A stretch of 64,000 bases of DNA from the NCBI RefSeq assembly GCF_022870865.1, contig NZ_CP091508.1, positions 1,488,001 to 1,552,000 on the forward strand. The letters are read 5' to 3'. A program made the translations under genes and the position numbers. Source of the stretch: Uruburuella testudinis. Its GTDB lineage: Bacteria > Pseudomonadota > Gammaproteobacteria > Burkholderiales > Neisseriaceae. The notes under the pieces were generated by a model that saw nothing but the letters and a program-made list of their open reading frames with translations, searched no databases and was not told where the DNA came from. Positions 10,141-18,468 of this stretch are shown here, one piece after another (position 1 is the stretch's first letter; the number at the start of each line of letters is the position of its first letter).

Positions 10141-10207
10141 ACTTTACCGAGGCCGTCTGAAAAAGAGAAAGAATGCTTGGTTGTATGCAAATACGGTTTG
10201 GTTATAT
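10141..10207 (-). promoter_or_regulatory. Shared sulfur-gene promoter element, sbp copy
   Basis: On the minus strand the element reads ATATAACCAAAC, then ACAACCAAGCATTCTTT, a T-rich run, an uptake sequence and TAAAGT, ending 42 bp before the sbp start. It is the most diverged of four copies (GGTAAAGT rather than TTTAAAGT), but the order and spacing are the same. The likely -10 is TAAAGT at 10141-10146; the -35 is weak, as expected for an activated promoter. Confidence 0.75.
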
Positions 10208-10342
10208 GGTTTGCGGGTAAATACCGCTCGTGTGGGTTTTTGAGCATTTTTCCCAAAAAAGGGCATCCTGACTCTCTCCCGCAAAGGCGGGGGAATGGTG
10301 CAGCTGAATATTCAAGTTTATGATATTCAAGCGCATGATGTT

Positions 10343-10407
10343 GATATTCATGCACAAAAATAATCTGACGGTGGCTTGCCCGATCGGCTTGTTTTTATGA
10401 ATGGGCA
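10343..10407. repeat. Short degenerate family 1 repeat
   Basis: ATTCATGCACAAAAATAATC on the left and GTTTTTATGAATGGGCAT on the right are imperfect inverted ends of the family 1 element, with only ~25 bases between. It lies between the sbp promoter and the end of cysI. Confidence 0.6.
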
Positions 10408-10426
10408 TTATTTGAATTTTATGATA

Positions 10427-10460
10427 AAGGCCGTCTGAACAATCGATTTCAGACGGCCTT
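10427..10460. terminator. Inverted uptake-sequence hairpin downstream of cysI
   Basis: AAGGCCGTCTGAA and TTCAGACGGCCTT face each other over an 8-base loop. It lies 55 bp past the cysI stop on the minus strand and probably ends that transcript. Confidence 0.75.
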
Positions 10461-10515
10461 ATCTATATTAAGCCCTAAACAAGGGTGTTTCTAACGGTAT
10501 CTTGTCTGTTCAAAA

Positions 10516-12291
10516 TCAGGCTTCTGCCAGCCAAAAATCCCTCGGTGCATCGAGCACGGGTTTCACAATGCCGGTGCGCACGGCAAAATCACCGAAGCCT
10601 TCGCCGGCGGTGCGGTGTTGCGCCCAGTCGGCAAACCAGTTGTCGAAAATCTGCAAAATTTCGTCTTCGGTGATGTTTTCTTGAAACAGGCGCGGAATGC
10701 GGGTGCCTTCGCGGTTGCCGCCGGCGTAGAGGTTGTAGCGGCCGACGGCTTTGCCGACCAGGCCGATTTCGGCCAGCATGGCGCGGCCGCAGCCGTTGGG
10801 GCAGCCGGTGATGCGCAATACGGTGTGCTCTTGCGACAAGCCGTGTCGGGCAAACAAGGCATCGATTTTGTCGGCAAACTGCGGCAGAAAACGTTCGGCT
10901 TCGGCCATCGCCAGCGGGCAGGTGGGCAGCGACACGCAGGCCATTGAATTTTCGCGCTGCGGGGTAACGGCATCGCTGATCAGGCCGTGGGCGCGGGCGA
11001 TTTGCTCGATTTCATCTTTTTGTGCGGGCGGCACGTTGGCGACAATCAGGTTTTGGTTGGCGGTGAGGCGGAAGTCGCCCTGATGCACTTTGGCGATTTC
11101 GCGCATGCCGGTTTTCAGGGCGCGGTCGGGATAGTCGAGCAGGCGGCCGTTTTCGATAAAGAGGGTAAGGTGCCAGTTGCCGTCTTCGCCCTGCACCCAG
11201 CCGATGCGGTCGCCGCGAGTGGTGAATTGATACGGGCGGATGGGGCCGAATGCGGCATCCATGCGTTTTTCCACTTCTTCGATAAACACTTGCGTGCCCA
11301 CGCGCTCGAGGGTGTAGCGGGTTTTGGCGGCTTTGCGGTCGCTGCGGTTGCCCCAGTCGCGCTGCACCGAAACCACGGCGGCGGCGCAGTCGAGCACTTT
11401 ATCCAGCCCGATAAAGCCGAATTCGCGGGCGGTGTTGGGGTAGGTGGCGTGGTTGCCGTGCTCCATCGAAAGGCCGCCGCCCACCAAGACGTTGAAGCCG
11501 GCGAGTTTGCCGTTTTCTTCGATGGCGACAAAGTTCAAATCGTTGGCGTGCAAATCGACATCGTTGTGCGGGGGAATCACCACGGTGGTTTTGAATTTGC
11601 GCGGCAGATAGTTTTTGCCGAGCACAGGTTCGGTGCTGTCGCCGCTTTTCACGCTTTCTTTCAGCGGTGTGGCTTCGGCGAATTGTTCGGTGGAATGCAG
11701 TTTTTCGCCGTCGAGCCAGATTTCGGCGTAGGCCAGCGTTTTCGGCAGCAGGTGTTCGCTGATTTTTTTGGCCCACTCGTAGGCTTCGCGGTGCAGCGAT
11801 GATTCTACGGGATTGCTGGTGCACAATACGTTGCGGTTGACATCGCCGGCGGTGGCGATGGAATCCAGTCCCAATTCGTTGAGCCATTGGTGCATCGGTT
11901 TGATGTGGTCTTTGAGCACGCCGTGAAATTGGAAGGTTTGGCGGTTGGTGAGGCGGATGGAGCCGTAAAGCGTTTGCTCGGTGGCGAATTGGTCGATGCC
12001 GAGCCATTGTTTGGGCTGGATGATGCCGCCGGGCAGACGGCAGCGCAGCATCACGTTTTTCAGCGGCTCCAGCTTTTGTTCTACGCGTTCGGCGCGGATG
12101 TCGCGGTCGTCTTGCTCATACATGCCGTGAAAGCGGATAAGTTGGAAATTGTCGCCGCGAAAACCGCCGGAAAGGCCGTCTGAAAGATCATCGCTGATGC
12201 TGCCTTCGAGATAATGGCTGTCGCCTTTGAGGCGTTCGTTGTCGGCAAGCGGCGCATCGGGCAGCTTGGCGCGCGGGTCGGTGGTGGTCAT
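10516..12291 (-). CDS. cysI: Sulfite reductase hemoprotein (beta) subunit
   Basis: A 591-residue assimilatory sulfite reductase subunit that reduces sulfite to sulfide on a siroheme-[4Fe-4S] centre, with CysJ as electron donor. The four cluster cysteines are visible as CVSLPTC (C-x5-C) near residue 445 and CPNGC (C-x3-C) near residue 490. The sulfite/nitrite reductase repeats [11 protein letters not shown] and [13 protein letters not shown] are both present. The length is normal for CysI. It is encoded downstream of cysJ but the two are separated by 190 bp, including a terminator-like hairpin and a separate promoter element, so they are probably transcribed independently although both respond to sulfur status. 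Confidence 0.96.
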   Translation of the reverse strand: MTTTDPRAKLPDAPLADNERLKGDSHYLEGSISDDLSDGLSGGFRGDNFQLIRFHGMYEQDDRDIRAERVEQKLEPLKNVMLRCRLPGGIIQPKQWLGIDQFATEQTLYGSIRLTNRQTFQFHGVLKDHIKPMHQWLNELGLDSIATAGDVNRNVLCTSNPVESSLHREAYEWAKKISEHLLPKTLAYAEIWLDGEKLHSTEQFAEATPLKESVKSGDSTEPVLGKNYLPRKFKTTVVIPPHNDVDLHANDLNFVAIEENGKLAGFNVLVGGGLSMEHGNHATYPNTAREFGFIGLDKVLDCAAAVVSVQRDWGNRSDRKAAKTRYTLERVGTQVFIEEVEKRMDAAFGPIRPYQFTTRGDRIGWVQGEDGNWHLTLFIENGRLLDYPDRALKTGMREIAKVHQGDFRLTANQNLIVANVPPAQKDEIEQIARAHGLISDAVTPQRENSMACVSLPTCPLAMAEAERFLPQFADKIDALFARHGLSQEHTVLRITGCPNGCGRAMLAEIGLVGKAVGRYNLYAGGNREGTRIPRLFQENITEDEILQIFDNWFADWAQHRTAGEGFGDFAVRTGIVKPVLDAPRDFWLAEA

Positions 12292-12328
12292 GGGCGTTCC
12301 TTGGGTGAATACGTTTTAATATGGCATT

Positions 12329-12396
12329 ACTTTAAACAGGCCGTCTGAAAAAGGGAAAGAATGCTTGGTTATCTTTAAATACGATTGGGTTATATG
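12329..12396 (-). promoter_or_regulatory. Shared sulfur-gene promoter element, cysI copy
   Basis: Same 68-bp arrangement as the other copies. On the minus strand ATAACC occurs twice, 21 bp apart (about two helical turns), followed by AAGCATTCTTTCCCTTTTTC, an uptake sequence and TAAAGT (12329-12334). The element ends 37 bp before the cysI start codon. Confidence 0.8.
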
Positions 12397-12449
12397 CGTT
12401 CAGACGGCCTCTGTATCTTTTTTATGCCGGATGCCGAATAGGTTTTAAA

Positions 12450-12476
12450 GGCCGTCTGAAGCTTTTTCAGACGGCC
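12450..12476. terminator. Inverted uptake-sequence hairpin downstream of cysJ
   Basis: GGCCGTCTGAA, a short AGCTTTTTC-containing centre and TTCAGACGGCC form a hairpin six bases past the cysJ stop. It should separate cysJ from cysI transcription. Confidence 0.75.
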
Positions 12477-12482
12477 AAACCA

Positions 12483-14276
12483 TCAATACACATCGCGCTG
12501 GTAGCGTTTGTCTTCGCGCATTTCGTTAAGATAATCTTCGGCATCGTCGCGGCTTAAATTGCCTTTGTCGGCAATGATGTCGAGCAAGGTGTTTTCGACA
12601 TCTCGGGCCATGCGGGTGCCGTCGCCGCACACATAGATATGCGCGCCTTGTTGCAGCCATGCCCATACTTCGGCAGCGGCGGCAGCGAGTTTGTGCTGCA
12701 CATACACTTTTTCTGCACCTTGGCGGCTCCAGGCCAAATCGGCGCGGGTGAGCAGGCCGTCTTTGCGGTACTGCAGCCATTCGGCCTGATAGAGAAAATC
12801 ATCGGTGAATTTCTGATTGCCGAACACGAGCCAGTTTTTGCCGTTGTCGCCGTTGGCCTCGCGCTGCTGCATAAAGGCGCGGAAAGGGGCGATGCCGGTG
12901 CCGGCGCCAATCATGATGATGGGTGTGTCGCCGTTGGCAGGCAGGCGGAATTGCGGATTGGGCTCGACAAACACGCGCACTTCGCCGCCTTCTTCCAAGG
13001 CGCCGCCGATATAGCCGGAAGCCGCGCCGGTGTAGCGGTTGCCGTGGTGTTCGAACTGCACCACGCCCACGGTGAGATGCACTTCTTCGCCGGCTTCGTC
13101 TTGCGCCGAGGCAATCGAATACAGGCGCGGGGTTTGCGGGCGGAAGAGGCCGAACAGGGTTTGTGCATCCAAGGGGTGCGGATATTCGGCAAACACGCCC
13201 ACCGGCGGCGTGGCGGCCAGATACACATCCAGCGCTTCATGGTTTTCTACGGTGGCCTGCAAATCGGCGTTGCCGCTCAAGGCCGCGTATTGCTGCACCA
13301 GCGCGGGCGTGTTTTGGGTGATGTCGGCATGGTGGGCGAGCGCTTCACGGACGGCGGTTTCGCGGCCGTCTGCAAGTTTGACGGTTTCGTTGCCGTTTAA
13401 TTGGTGCAGGGCGAGAATTTCGTCTACCAGCGCGACGGCATTAACCGGCCAGATGCCGAGTGCGTCACCGGTTTGATAGCGGATGCCGGAGCCGGCCAAG
13501 TCGATTTCGATGTGTTCGACATCTTTTTCGGCATGGCGTGCGGTGATTTTCTGGCGCACCGACAGGCTGGCGGCAAACGGTTTTTCTTTGCTGTAAAGCT
13601 GGGCTGCGGGGGCGGCGGCAGGGGGGGGCGTGGTGAGGCCGTCTGAAACGGGGACGCTGCTTTGGGCGCACAGTTTGCCGACCACCGCGGCGGCGCTGTC
13701 GATCCAGGTATTGGCGGCGGCTTGGAAATCCAAGTCGCAAATGCCCAAATCGTGTAAACGGGTGGCGCCGAGTTTGGCCAATTGTGCATCAAAATCTTTG
13801 CCTGCCTGACAAAAATCGGGATAGCTGGAATCGCCCAAACCCAGCACGGCAAAGCTCAGTTTGCCCAAATCGGGCGCTTTTTTGCCGAACAGGAATTTAT
13901 GCAGCGGCAAGGCTTCTTCGGGCGGCTCGCCTTCGCCTTGGGTGGAAGTGACCAGCAACACGATATCTTCTTCGGGCAGCGTTTTACTTTTGAAATCTGC
14001 CGCCGCCACCAGCCGCGCGTTGATGCCGGCGCCCTCCAGTTTGACCAGTAAATCTGAAGCCACGCGGCGGGCGTTGCCGGTTTGCGATGCGGATAATATG
14101 GTAACGCGGCGGGCAGGTGCGGCGGCTGTTGCCGCAGCGGGCAGGGTGTCGGCCAAGCCCGTTGCTGCGCTGCCGCTCTGGCTTTGTGCCCAACAATAGC
14201 CCGACAGCCAGGCAAGCTGGGTGGGGGAAAGTACGGCGAGTGAGGCGGCGATTTCGGGCGGCAGCGGTTGGGTCAT
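12483..14276 (-). CDS. cysJ: Sulfite reductase flavoprotein (alpha) subunit
   Basis: A 597-residue NADPH-dependent flavoprotein that passes electrons from NADPH through FAD and FMN to CysI. Residues ~55-200 form the flavodoxin domain (ILSASQTGNARRVA, then STQGEGEPPEEA, then LGLGDSSYPDFC). Next come the FAD region (RLYSIASAQDE) and the NADPH-binding region (MIGAGTGIAPFRAFMQQR, VFGNQKFTDDFLYQ, HIYVCGDGTRMARDV), and the C-terminus ends YQRDVY as CysJ proteins do. Its promoter element is 168 bp upstream instead of ~38 because a Correia-like repeat lies in the leader (14317-14424). Confidence 0.96.
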   Translation of the reverse strand: MTQPLPPEIAASLAVLSPTQLAWLSGYCWAQSQSGSAATGLADTLPAAATAAAPARRVTILSASQTGNARRVASDLLVKLEGAGINARLVAAADFKSKTLPEEDIVLLVTSTQGEGEPPEEALPLHKFLFGKKAPDLGKLSFAVLGLGDSSYPDFCQAGKDFDAQLAKLGATRLHDLGICDLDFQAAANTWIDSAAAVVGKLCAQSSVPVSDGLTTPPPAAAPAAQLYSKEKPFAASLSVRQKITARHAEKDVEHIEIDLAGSGIRYQTGDALGIWPVNAVALVDEILALHQLNGNETVKLADGRETAVREALAHHADITQNTPALVQQYAALSGNADLQATVENHEALDVYLAATPPVGVFAEYPHPLDAQTLFGLFRPQTPRLYSIASAQDEAGEEVHLTVGVVQFEHHGNRYTGAASGYIGGALEEGGEVRVFVEPNPQFRLPANGDTPIIMIGAGTGIAPFRAFMQQREANGDNGKNWLVFGNQKFTDDFLYQAEWLQYRKDGLLTRADLAWSRQGAEKVYVQHKLAAAAAEVWAWLQQGAHIYVCGDGTRMARDVENTLLDIIADKGNLSRDDAEDYLNEMREDKRYQRDVY

Positions 14277-14316
14277 GGCGGTTCCTTGTTTGGATAGATA
14301 CGGCGCGTGCAGGCGC

Positions 14317-14424
14317 TATGGTGAAATGAATCAAAAAGTGCTACGGCCTTGCTGCGTAGGATTTTGTCATGGCTGTATTGCCTGCGGCTTGCCGCCTGGT
14401 ATCCACTTTTTTCATTCCACTATA
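14317..14424. repeat. Correia-like miniature element in the cysJ leader
   Basis: A 108-bp element with inverted ends TATGGTGAAATGAA and TTCATTCCACTATA. The inside has CTACGGCCTTGCTGCG and CTGCGGCTTGCCGCC, close to the core of neisserial Correia repeats, and the length falls in the short Correia class (about 104-108 bp). It sits between the shared promoter element and the cysJ start, exactly where the cysI and cysN leaders have no such sequence. It therefore probably inserted there. Confidence 0.78.
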
Positions 14425-14443
14425 TTGTGATTGGTTTGCTGCT

Positions 14444-14511
14444 ACTTTAAACAGGCCGTCTGAAAAAAGGAAAGAATGCTTGGTTATCATCAAATGCAAT
14501 TTTGTTATATG
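14444..14511 (-). promoter_or_regulatory. Shared sulfur-gene promoter element, cysJ copy
   Basis: The same 68-bp element as before cysI and cysN. On the minus strand: ATATAACAAAAT, ATAACCAAGCATTCTTTCC, uptake sequence, TTTAAAGT. The -10-like TAAAGT is at 14444-14449. The distance to the start codon (167 bp) is extended by the repeat at 14317-14424. Confidence 0.8.
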
Positions 14512-14516
14512 CAAAC

Positions 14517-14550
14517 AGGCCGTCTGAAATATATTGCTTTCAGACGGCCT
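14517..14550. terminator. Inverted uptake-sequence hairpin upstream of the cysJ promoter
   Basis: AGGCCGTCTGAA and TTCAGACGGCCT face each other, with short GCAAACA/TGTTTGC arms extending the stem. It probably stops transcription entering from the lysR-type gene at 14812-15723. Confidence 0.7.
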
Positions 14551-14641
14551 GTTTGCATATCGATTGATAAAATCACCGGTTGGCCGGTTTGCTTTCGGCG
14601 GATGGGTGTGCCTTAAAAAATTTTCCAAAAACAATCAGCTG

Positions 14642-14747
14642 ATACCCATTCACGAAAGTAAGCTAACAAGGCGGCGAGCCGAAGACAGGACACCCTAGCA
14701 CGGCAAGGCGAGCCAACGCTGTTAGCTTACTTTCGTGAATGGGTATG
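14642..14747. repeat. Intact palindromic miniature element, family 1
   Basis: A 106-bp element whose first 26 and last 26 bases are perfect inverted repeats of each other (14642-14667 against 14722-14747; they begin ATACCCATTCACGAAAG). The 54-bp centre contains AAGGCGGCGAGCCGAAGACA, GGACACCCTAG and CGGCAAGGCGAGCCAACGC, resembling the Correia-element core. It is flanked by TGA on both sides as a possible short target duplication. It is the best-preserved member of the family in the window. Confidence 0.85.
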
Positions 14748-14811
14748 AGTTGCCGGAGCCCTTTGGTTGCCCCCTATAAAAGGCTTCAGGCGGGCTGCGG
14801 TCAGATTATTT

Positions 14812-15723
14812 TTATGAATGGGTTTGAAAACGTTTGCCGATGATTTCTACCAATAAATCAAACACCACTTTTACCCGTGTCGGCGTGATGACCCGTTGCG
14901 GGCGGTAAAGGTATACCGGCCAGTGGATTTTGGGAATCTCGGCGAAGATTTCCACCAGGCTGCCGTTGGCAAGATGAGGGTCGGCCATCCAGTCGAGCTG
15001 GTGGGAGAATGCGCGCCCGGCCAGGGCTGCCTGCAAGGCGGTGTCGATATCGCTGGCGATAAAAACAGGTTTGGCCGGTGTGAATTGCAGGTTGTCGTTG
15101 ATAAACCAGGTCCAGATGCGGCCGGTATTGTTGTCGAGCACGCCGGTGAGCGGGAAGTTTTTTTGCAGGTCGGTGAGGCTTTTCGGGTGGCCGGTTTGCG
15201 CCAACAGCGCGGGGGCAACTACGATTTTTTCGCTGGTTTCGCCGACTTTGCGGGCAATCAGGCGGCTGTCGGCAAGCTGGCCGATGCGCACGCCGATGTC
15301 GATTTGTGCTTCTACCACGTTCAGGCGCACGGTGTCTGAGCGCCAGTCGAGAATCAGGCTGGGATAGGGGGTGAGTGATTGCAGCAGCTCGGCCAGAATG
15401 CCGCCGCTATCGGGCATGTCGGGCGCGGTGATGCGCACCAGGCCGGCCATTTCATCGGTGTGGCGGCGTTTGGCGGGGGTAAACAGGCGCTCGCTTTCTT
15501 CTAATAATTGCTGGGCTTGCGGCAAGAATTGCCCGCCGAAATCAGTGAGCTTGATTTGACGGGTGTTGCGCTGGAACAGCGGTTCGCCCAAGTGGTCTTC
15601 CAGATCGGCGATGATGCGGGTAATCACCGGCGGCGATACGGCCAGGCGGTTGGCGGTTTCTTTGAATTGCAGGGTTTCGGCGGTGATGCAGAATACTTTC
15701 AGCGCTTCGAGTTTATTGAGCAT
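14812..15723 (-). CDS. LysR-family transcriptional regulator
   Basis: A 303-residue regulator. Residues 1-60 are the LysR helix-turn-helix (FKETANRLAVSPPVITRIIA, then DLEDHLGEPLFQRNTRQIKL), and the rest is the periplasmic-binding-like effector domain. It is divergently transcribed from an acetyltransferase gene, with a 99-bp AT-rich spacer that holds a perfect inverted repeat (15741-15761), so it probably controls that gene and itself. It is not CysB: the sequence is of the CrgA/GbpR-like group with an Arg/Lys-rich end, despite lying next to cys genes. Confidence 0.88.
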   Translation of the reverse strand: MLNKLEALKVFCITAETLQFKETANRLAVSPPVITRIIADLEDHLGEPLFQRNTRQIKLTDFGGQFLPQAQQLLEESERLFTPAKRRHTDEMAGLVRITAPDMPDSGGILAELLQSLTPYPSLILDWRSDTVRLNVVEAQIDIGVRIGQLADSRLIARKVGETSEKIVVAPALLAQTGHPKSLTDLQKNFPLTGVLDNNTGRIWTWFINDNLQFTPAKPVFIASDIDTALQAALAGRAFSHQLDWMADPHLANGSLVEIFAEIPKIHWPVYLYRPQRVITPTRVKVVFDLLVEIIGKRFQTHS

Positions 15724-15740
15724 GGTTTCTTTTGGGGAAA

Positions 15741-15761
15741 TTATTAAATTGTGATTAATAA
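15741..15761. promoter_or_regulatory. Likely LysR operator
   Basis: TTATTAA-N7-TTAATAA, a perfect 7-7-7 inverted repeat containing the T-N11-A pattern of LysR binding sites. It lies 18 bp upstream of the regulator start and 62 bp upstream of the acetyltransferase start, suited to dual control of the divergent pair. Confidence 0.6.
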
Positions 15762-15822
15762 ATTTACATGAAATTATTTTTATTTTAGCATAAGTTTTTT
15801 AATGTATAGCGAGTGTTGTGAT

Positions 15823-16374
15823 ATGAATCATGCTTTTCCGATTAATGAGCTTATTCCCGCCGGCAGCCCTGTGTATGATGAGATTCACCGCATTGTGGAT
15901 GAAAATACGCCGCATATTGCCAAGCTGGGCAGCGGCCCGCGCAGCGCGGCGGAAATTTGTGCGCTGCTGTCGCAAATCACGCAAACGCCTGTTGATGAAA
16001 GTTTGCGGGTGAATCTGCCGCTTTACAGCGATTTCGGCCGCCATTTGCGTATCGGCAAAAATGTGTTTATCAATACCTGCGTGGTGTTGGTAGATTTGGG
16101 CGGCATTACGTTGGAAGACAATGTGCTGCTCGGGCCGTGTGCCAATATCATTACGGTCAACCACCCCGCTGATCCGGCACAGCGGCGGGGGCTGATTTTA
16201 AAACCGGTGGTTATCCGCAAAAACGCCTGGATTGGGGCGGGTGCCACGATTTTGCCGGGGGTAACGGTGGGGGAAAATGCCATTGTGGCCGCCGGTGCGG
16301 TGGTGAGTAAAGATGTGCCGCCCAATACGGTTGTGGGCGGTGTGCCGGCCAAAATCATCAAATCTGCGCTTTGA
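15823..16374 (+). CDS. Hexapeptide-repeat sugar O-acetyltransferase (maltose acetyltransferase type)
   Basis: A 183-residue left-handed beta-helix acetyltransferase. The hexapeptide pattern is visible in LPLYSDFGRHLRIGKNVFIN, ITLEDNVLLGPCANIITVNH, and AWIGAGATILPGVTVGENAI followed by VAAGAVVSKDVPPNTVVGGV. The Asn-His in ITVNHP corresponds to the catalytic histidine region of maltose/galactoside acetyltransferases. A start at 15802 is also open, but the family begins near MNHAFPINELI, so 15823 is preferred. It is divergent from the LysR gene, whose binding site lies between. Confidence 0.85.
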   Translation: MNHAFPINELIPAGSPVYDEIHRIVDENTPHIAKLGSGPRSAAEICALLSQITQTPVDESLRVNLPLYSDFGRHLRIGKNVFINTCVVLVDLGGITLEDNVLLGPCANIITVNHPADPAQRRGLILKPVVIRKNAWIGAGATILPGVTVGENAIVAAGAVVSKDVPPNTVVGGVPAKIIKSAL

Positions 16375-16460
16375 TTTCAGGCTTTCAGACGGCCATTTGC
16401 TTTATGCCGCCGGATAAAGCCGTTAGAATAAACGCTTTATTTCTGTCGGGGTAACCAAGC

Positions 16461-18245
16461 TTGAAAAACAACATCAGGCTGCTCTTGGCCGGCCTGCTGC
16501 TGGCCGCGCTGGCTTACAGCTTTTGGTATAGCGCGCCGTGGTTGCAGCTGTGTTACGGCCTGGCCTTATTTTTATTCGGCATGCAGTGCATTGAAGAGGG
16601 GTTGCACAATGCCGCCGGCGGCACGCTTGAGCGCATGATGGCCAAAAGCACCGCCACGCCGGCAAAAGGCCTGCTGTTTGGGATGGGGGCGACGTTTATA
16701 CTGCAATCGAGCACTTTGGTGTCGTTGCTGACCATTGCGTTTTTGAGCACCGGCCTCATCAGTTTGGCCGGTGGTATTGCGGTTATTTTGGGCACCAATC
16801 TGGGCGCAACCAGCGGCATTTGGCTGCTGGCCGCTGCGGGGCAGAGCATCAGCCTGAGCCCGGCGGCGGTGCCGATGCTGGTGTTTGGCATTCTGGCCGG
16901 TTTTTTTAAAGGCAGAGCCAAACCGGTGGGGCGGGTGTTGGTGGGCATTGCGCTGATTTTTATCGGTATTGATGCGATTAAAGACGGCTTTCAAACCGTG
17001 GGCAGCCAAGTGGATTTGGCTGCGATACAGGTGAGCGGCATTGCCGAAGTGGCCATTTTCAGCGGCATCGGCCTGTTGCTGACGATTGTGCTGCAATCTT
17101 CACATGCCACGCTGATTCTGACTTTGGCCGCCTTGGCCGGCGGGCAGATCAGCTTGGCGCAGGGCTTTGCCATTGCCATCGGCTCTAATGTCGGCTCCAG
17201 CATTTCTACGGCTTTTGTGGGCATGCTCGGCAGCGAACGCAGCGGCCGCCGCCTGGCGCTGGCACATTTGCTGTTTAATGTGGTTACGGCGGCGTTGTCG
17301 CTGCTGATGTGGCTGCCGCTTACGCGGCTGGTGGTTTGGTTGGCGGCCGGAGTCGGTTTGAATCCTCTATTGCAATTGGCGCTGTTTCACACGTTGTTTA
17401 ACCTGTTGGGTTTGGCGGTGTTTTGGCGGCTGCAAGGCATGTTGGCAGCGCTGCTGCAACGGTGGCTGCCCGATAAAGCCGGCGAAGACAAGCTGTTGCC
17501 GGGCAGCAGCCGGCAAGTGCGTGCCCGCTATTTAAGCGGCAACGTGCTGCGTTCGGGCGATACGGCCATACGCGCGGTGTTTCAGGAAATCCGCCATTTG
17601 AGCGCGCTGAGTTTGGAGGCCATCTGCCATGTGTTGTTTATTCCTGCCGAGCGGCTTTATCAGCATGATGAAGCGCAAAATCCCGAGCTGCCTTTGCCCG
17701 CAGCGCCGTTGGAATTGGATGCCCAACAGATTTACGAGCGCCAAATCAAACCTTTATACAGCGAGCTGCTCGACTTTATCAGCAAAATGGATATTGACGG
17801 CGCACAACAGCAGCAACAGCTTGCCGCCGCGCATATGGCGGTATCGCAGCTGATGGAGATTGTGAAAGACAGCAAACACCTGCAAAAAAATATGCAGCTT
17901 TACTTGCAACAGCCCGAATCATCGCTCTACCGTGATTATTTGCGCTTGCGCAGGCATTTGTTTAAAACCTTGTGTCTGTTCCGCCGCATTGCTGCCATGC
18001 CCGCAAAAAGTGCCGAATGGATGGATGAACTGGGCAAGCTGGAACACCACATCGGCACGCTGGAAACCTTTCGCGGCCGGGTAATGGTAAAACTGCGCAG
18101 CGGCGAAATCGACGGCTGGCAGACATCATCGCTGATGAACGACAGCAATTACGCCCGCCGGATCGGCTTGGGCGTGACCGAGGTTTTGCATATTGCTGCT
18201 TTGGAGCTGCCCAAAGGGGCGCGGGTGTTGCCGGAGGACATGTGA
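16461..18245 (+). CDS. Na+/phosphate cotransporter family protein with PhoU-like tail
   Basis: A 594-residue inner-membrane protein. The first ~330 residues carry about nine membrane helices with the duplicated NptA/PNaS signature: GATFILQSSTLVSLLTIA and, about 140 residues later, LLTIVLQSSHATLILTLA. Each is followed by a glycine-rich segment (GTNLGATSG, GSNVGSSIS). The C-terminal ~250 residues are soluble, helical and PhoU-like. Translation starts at TTG (16461), where the signal-like helix begins. The gene stands alone and is followed by a repeat and a two-way terminator. The substrate is presumably phosphate with sodium. Confidence 0.88.
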   Translation: MKNNIRLLLAGLLLAALAYSFWYSAPWLQLCYGLALFLFGMQCIEEGLHNAAGGTLERMMAKSTATPAKGLLFGMGATFILQSSTLVSLLTIAFLSTGLISLAGGIAVILGTNLGATSGIWLLAAAGQSISLSPAAVPMLVFGILAGFFKGRAKPVGRVLVGIALIFIGIDAIKDGFQTVGSQVDLAAIQVSGIAEVAIFSGIGLLLTIVLQSSHATLILTLAALAGGQISLAQGFAIAIGSNVGSSISTAFVGMLGSERSGRRLALAHLLFNVVTAALSLLMWLPLTRLVVWLAAGVGLNPLLQLALFHTLFNLLGLAVFWRLQGMLAALLQRWLPDKAGEDKLLPGSSRQVRARYLSGNVLRSGDTAIRAVFQEIRHLSALSLEAICHVLFIPAERLYQHDEAQNPELPLPAAPLELDAQQIYERQIKPLYSELLDFISKMDIDGAQQQQQLAAAHMAVSQLMEIVKDSKHLQKNMQLYLQQPESSLYRDYLRLRRHLFKTLCLFRRIAAMPAKSAEWMDELGKLEHHIGTLETFRGRVMVKLRSGEIDGWQTSSLMNDSNYARRIGLGVTEVLHIAALELPKGARVLPEDM

Positions 18246-18249
18246 TATT

Positions 18250-18372
18250 TATGCACAAAAATCACTTAACAGCGTTGATTCGCCTGAGCTGGAAGAAGCA
18301 CCAAGCCAACCAACTCCATACGTGTATACTGTTTTCGGCTCGCCGCTTTGTCAGCTGACTTTTGTGCATGAG
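18250..18372. repeat. Family 1/Correia-like intermediate repeat
   Basis: Inverted ends TATGCACAAAAATCACTTAA and AGCTGACTTTTGTGCATGA enclose AACAGCGTTGATTCGCCTGA on one side, and GTATACTGTTTTCGGCTCGC with CGCTTTGTCAGC on the other. Both halves match the core of the 14642-14747 element in reverse orientation, and the GTATACTG-TTTTCGGC-TCGCCGC part is close to the Correia core. It starts five bases after the stop of the phosphate transporter. Confidence 0.7.
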
Positions 18373-18417
18373 TCTGATGCAGTGCACCGGCAACAATAAT
18401 GGATTCTGTAAAAAATA

Positions 18418-18450
18418 AAGGCCGTCTGAAACTTTGTTTCAGACGGCCTT
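18418..18450. terminator. Bidirectional uptake-sequence terminator
   Basis: AAGGCCGTCTGAAA and TTTCAGACGGCCTT form a strong hairpin between two converging genes (the Na/phosphate transporter and glyA). Confidence 0.85.
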
Positions 18451-18468
18451 GATGATTACGGGCGGTGT

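Noticed and set aside
14812-15723. The LysR gene as CysB, regulator of the sulfur promoter module
   Set aside because: It is next to cysJ, but its helix-turn-helix and effector region are of the CrgA/GbpR-like group, and its own divergent partner and operator explain its position.
18193-18399. A 68-residue gene after the phosphate transporter
   Set aside because: It overlaps the transporter end and the palindromic repeat at 18250-18372; the translation has no resemblance to a known protein.
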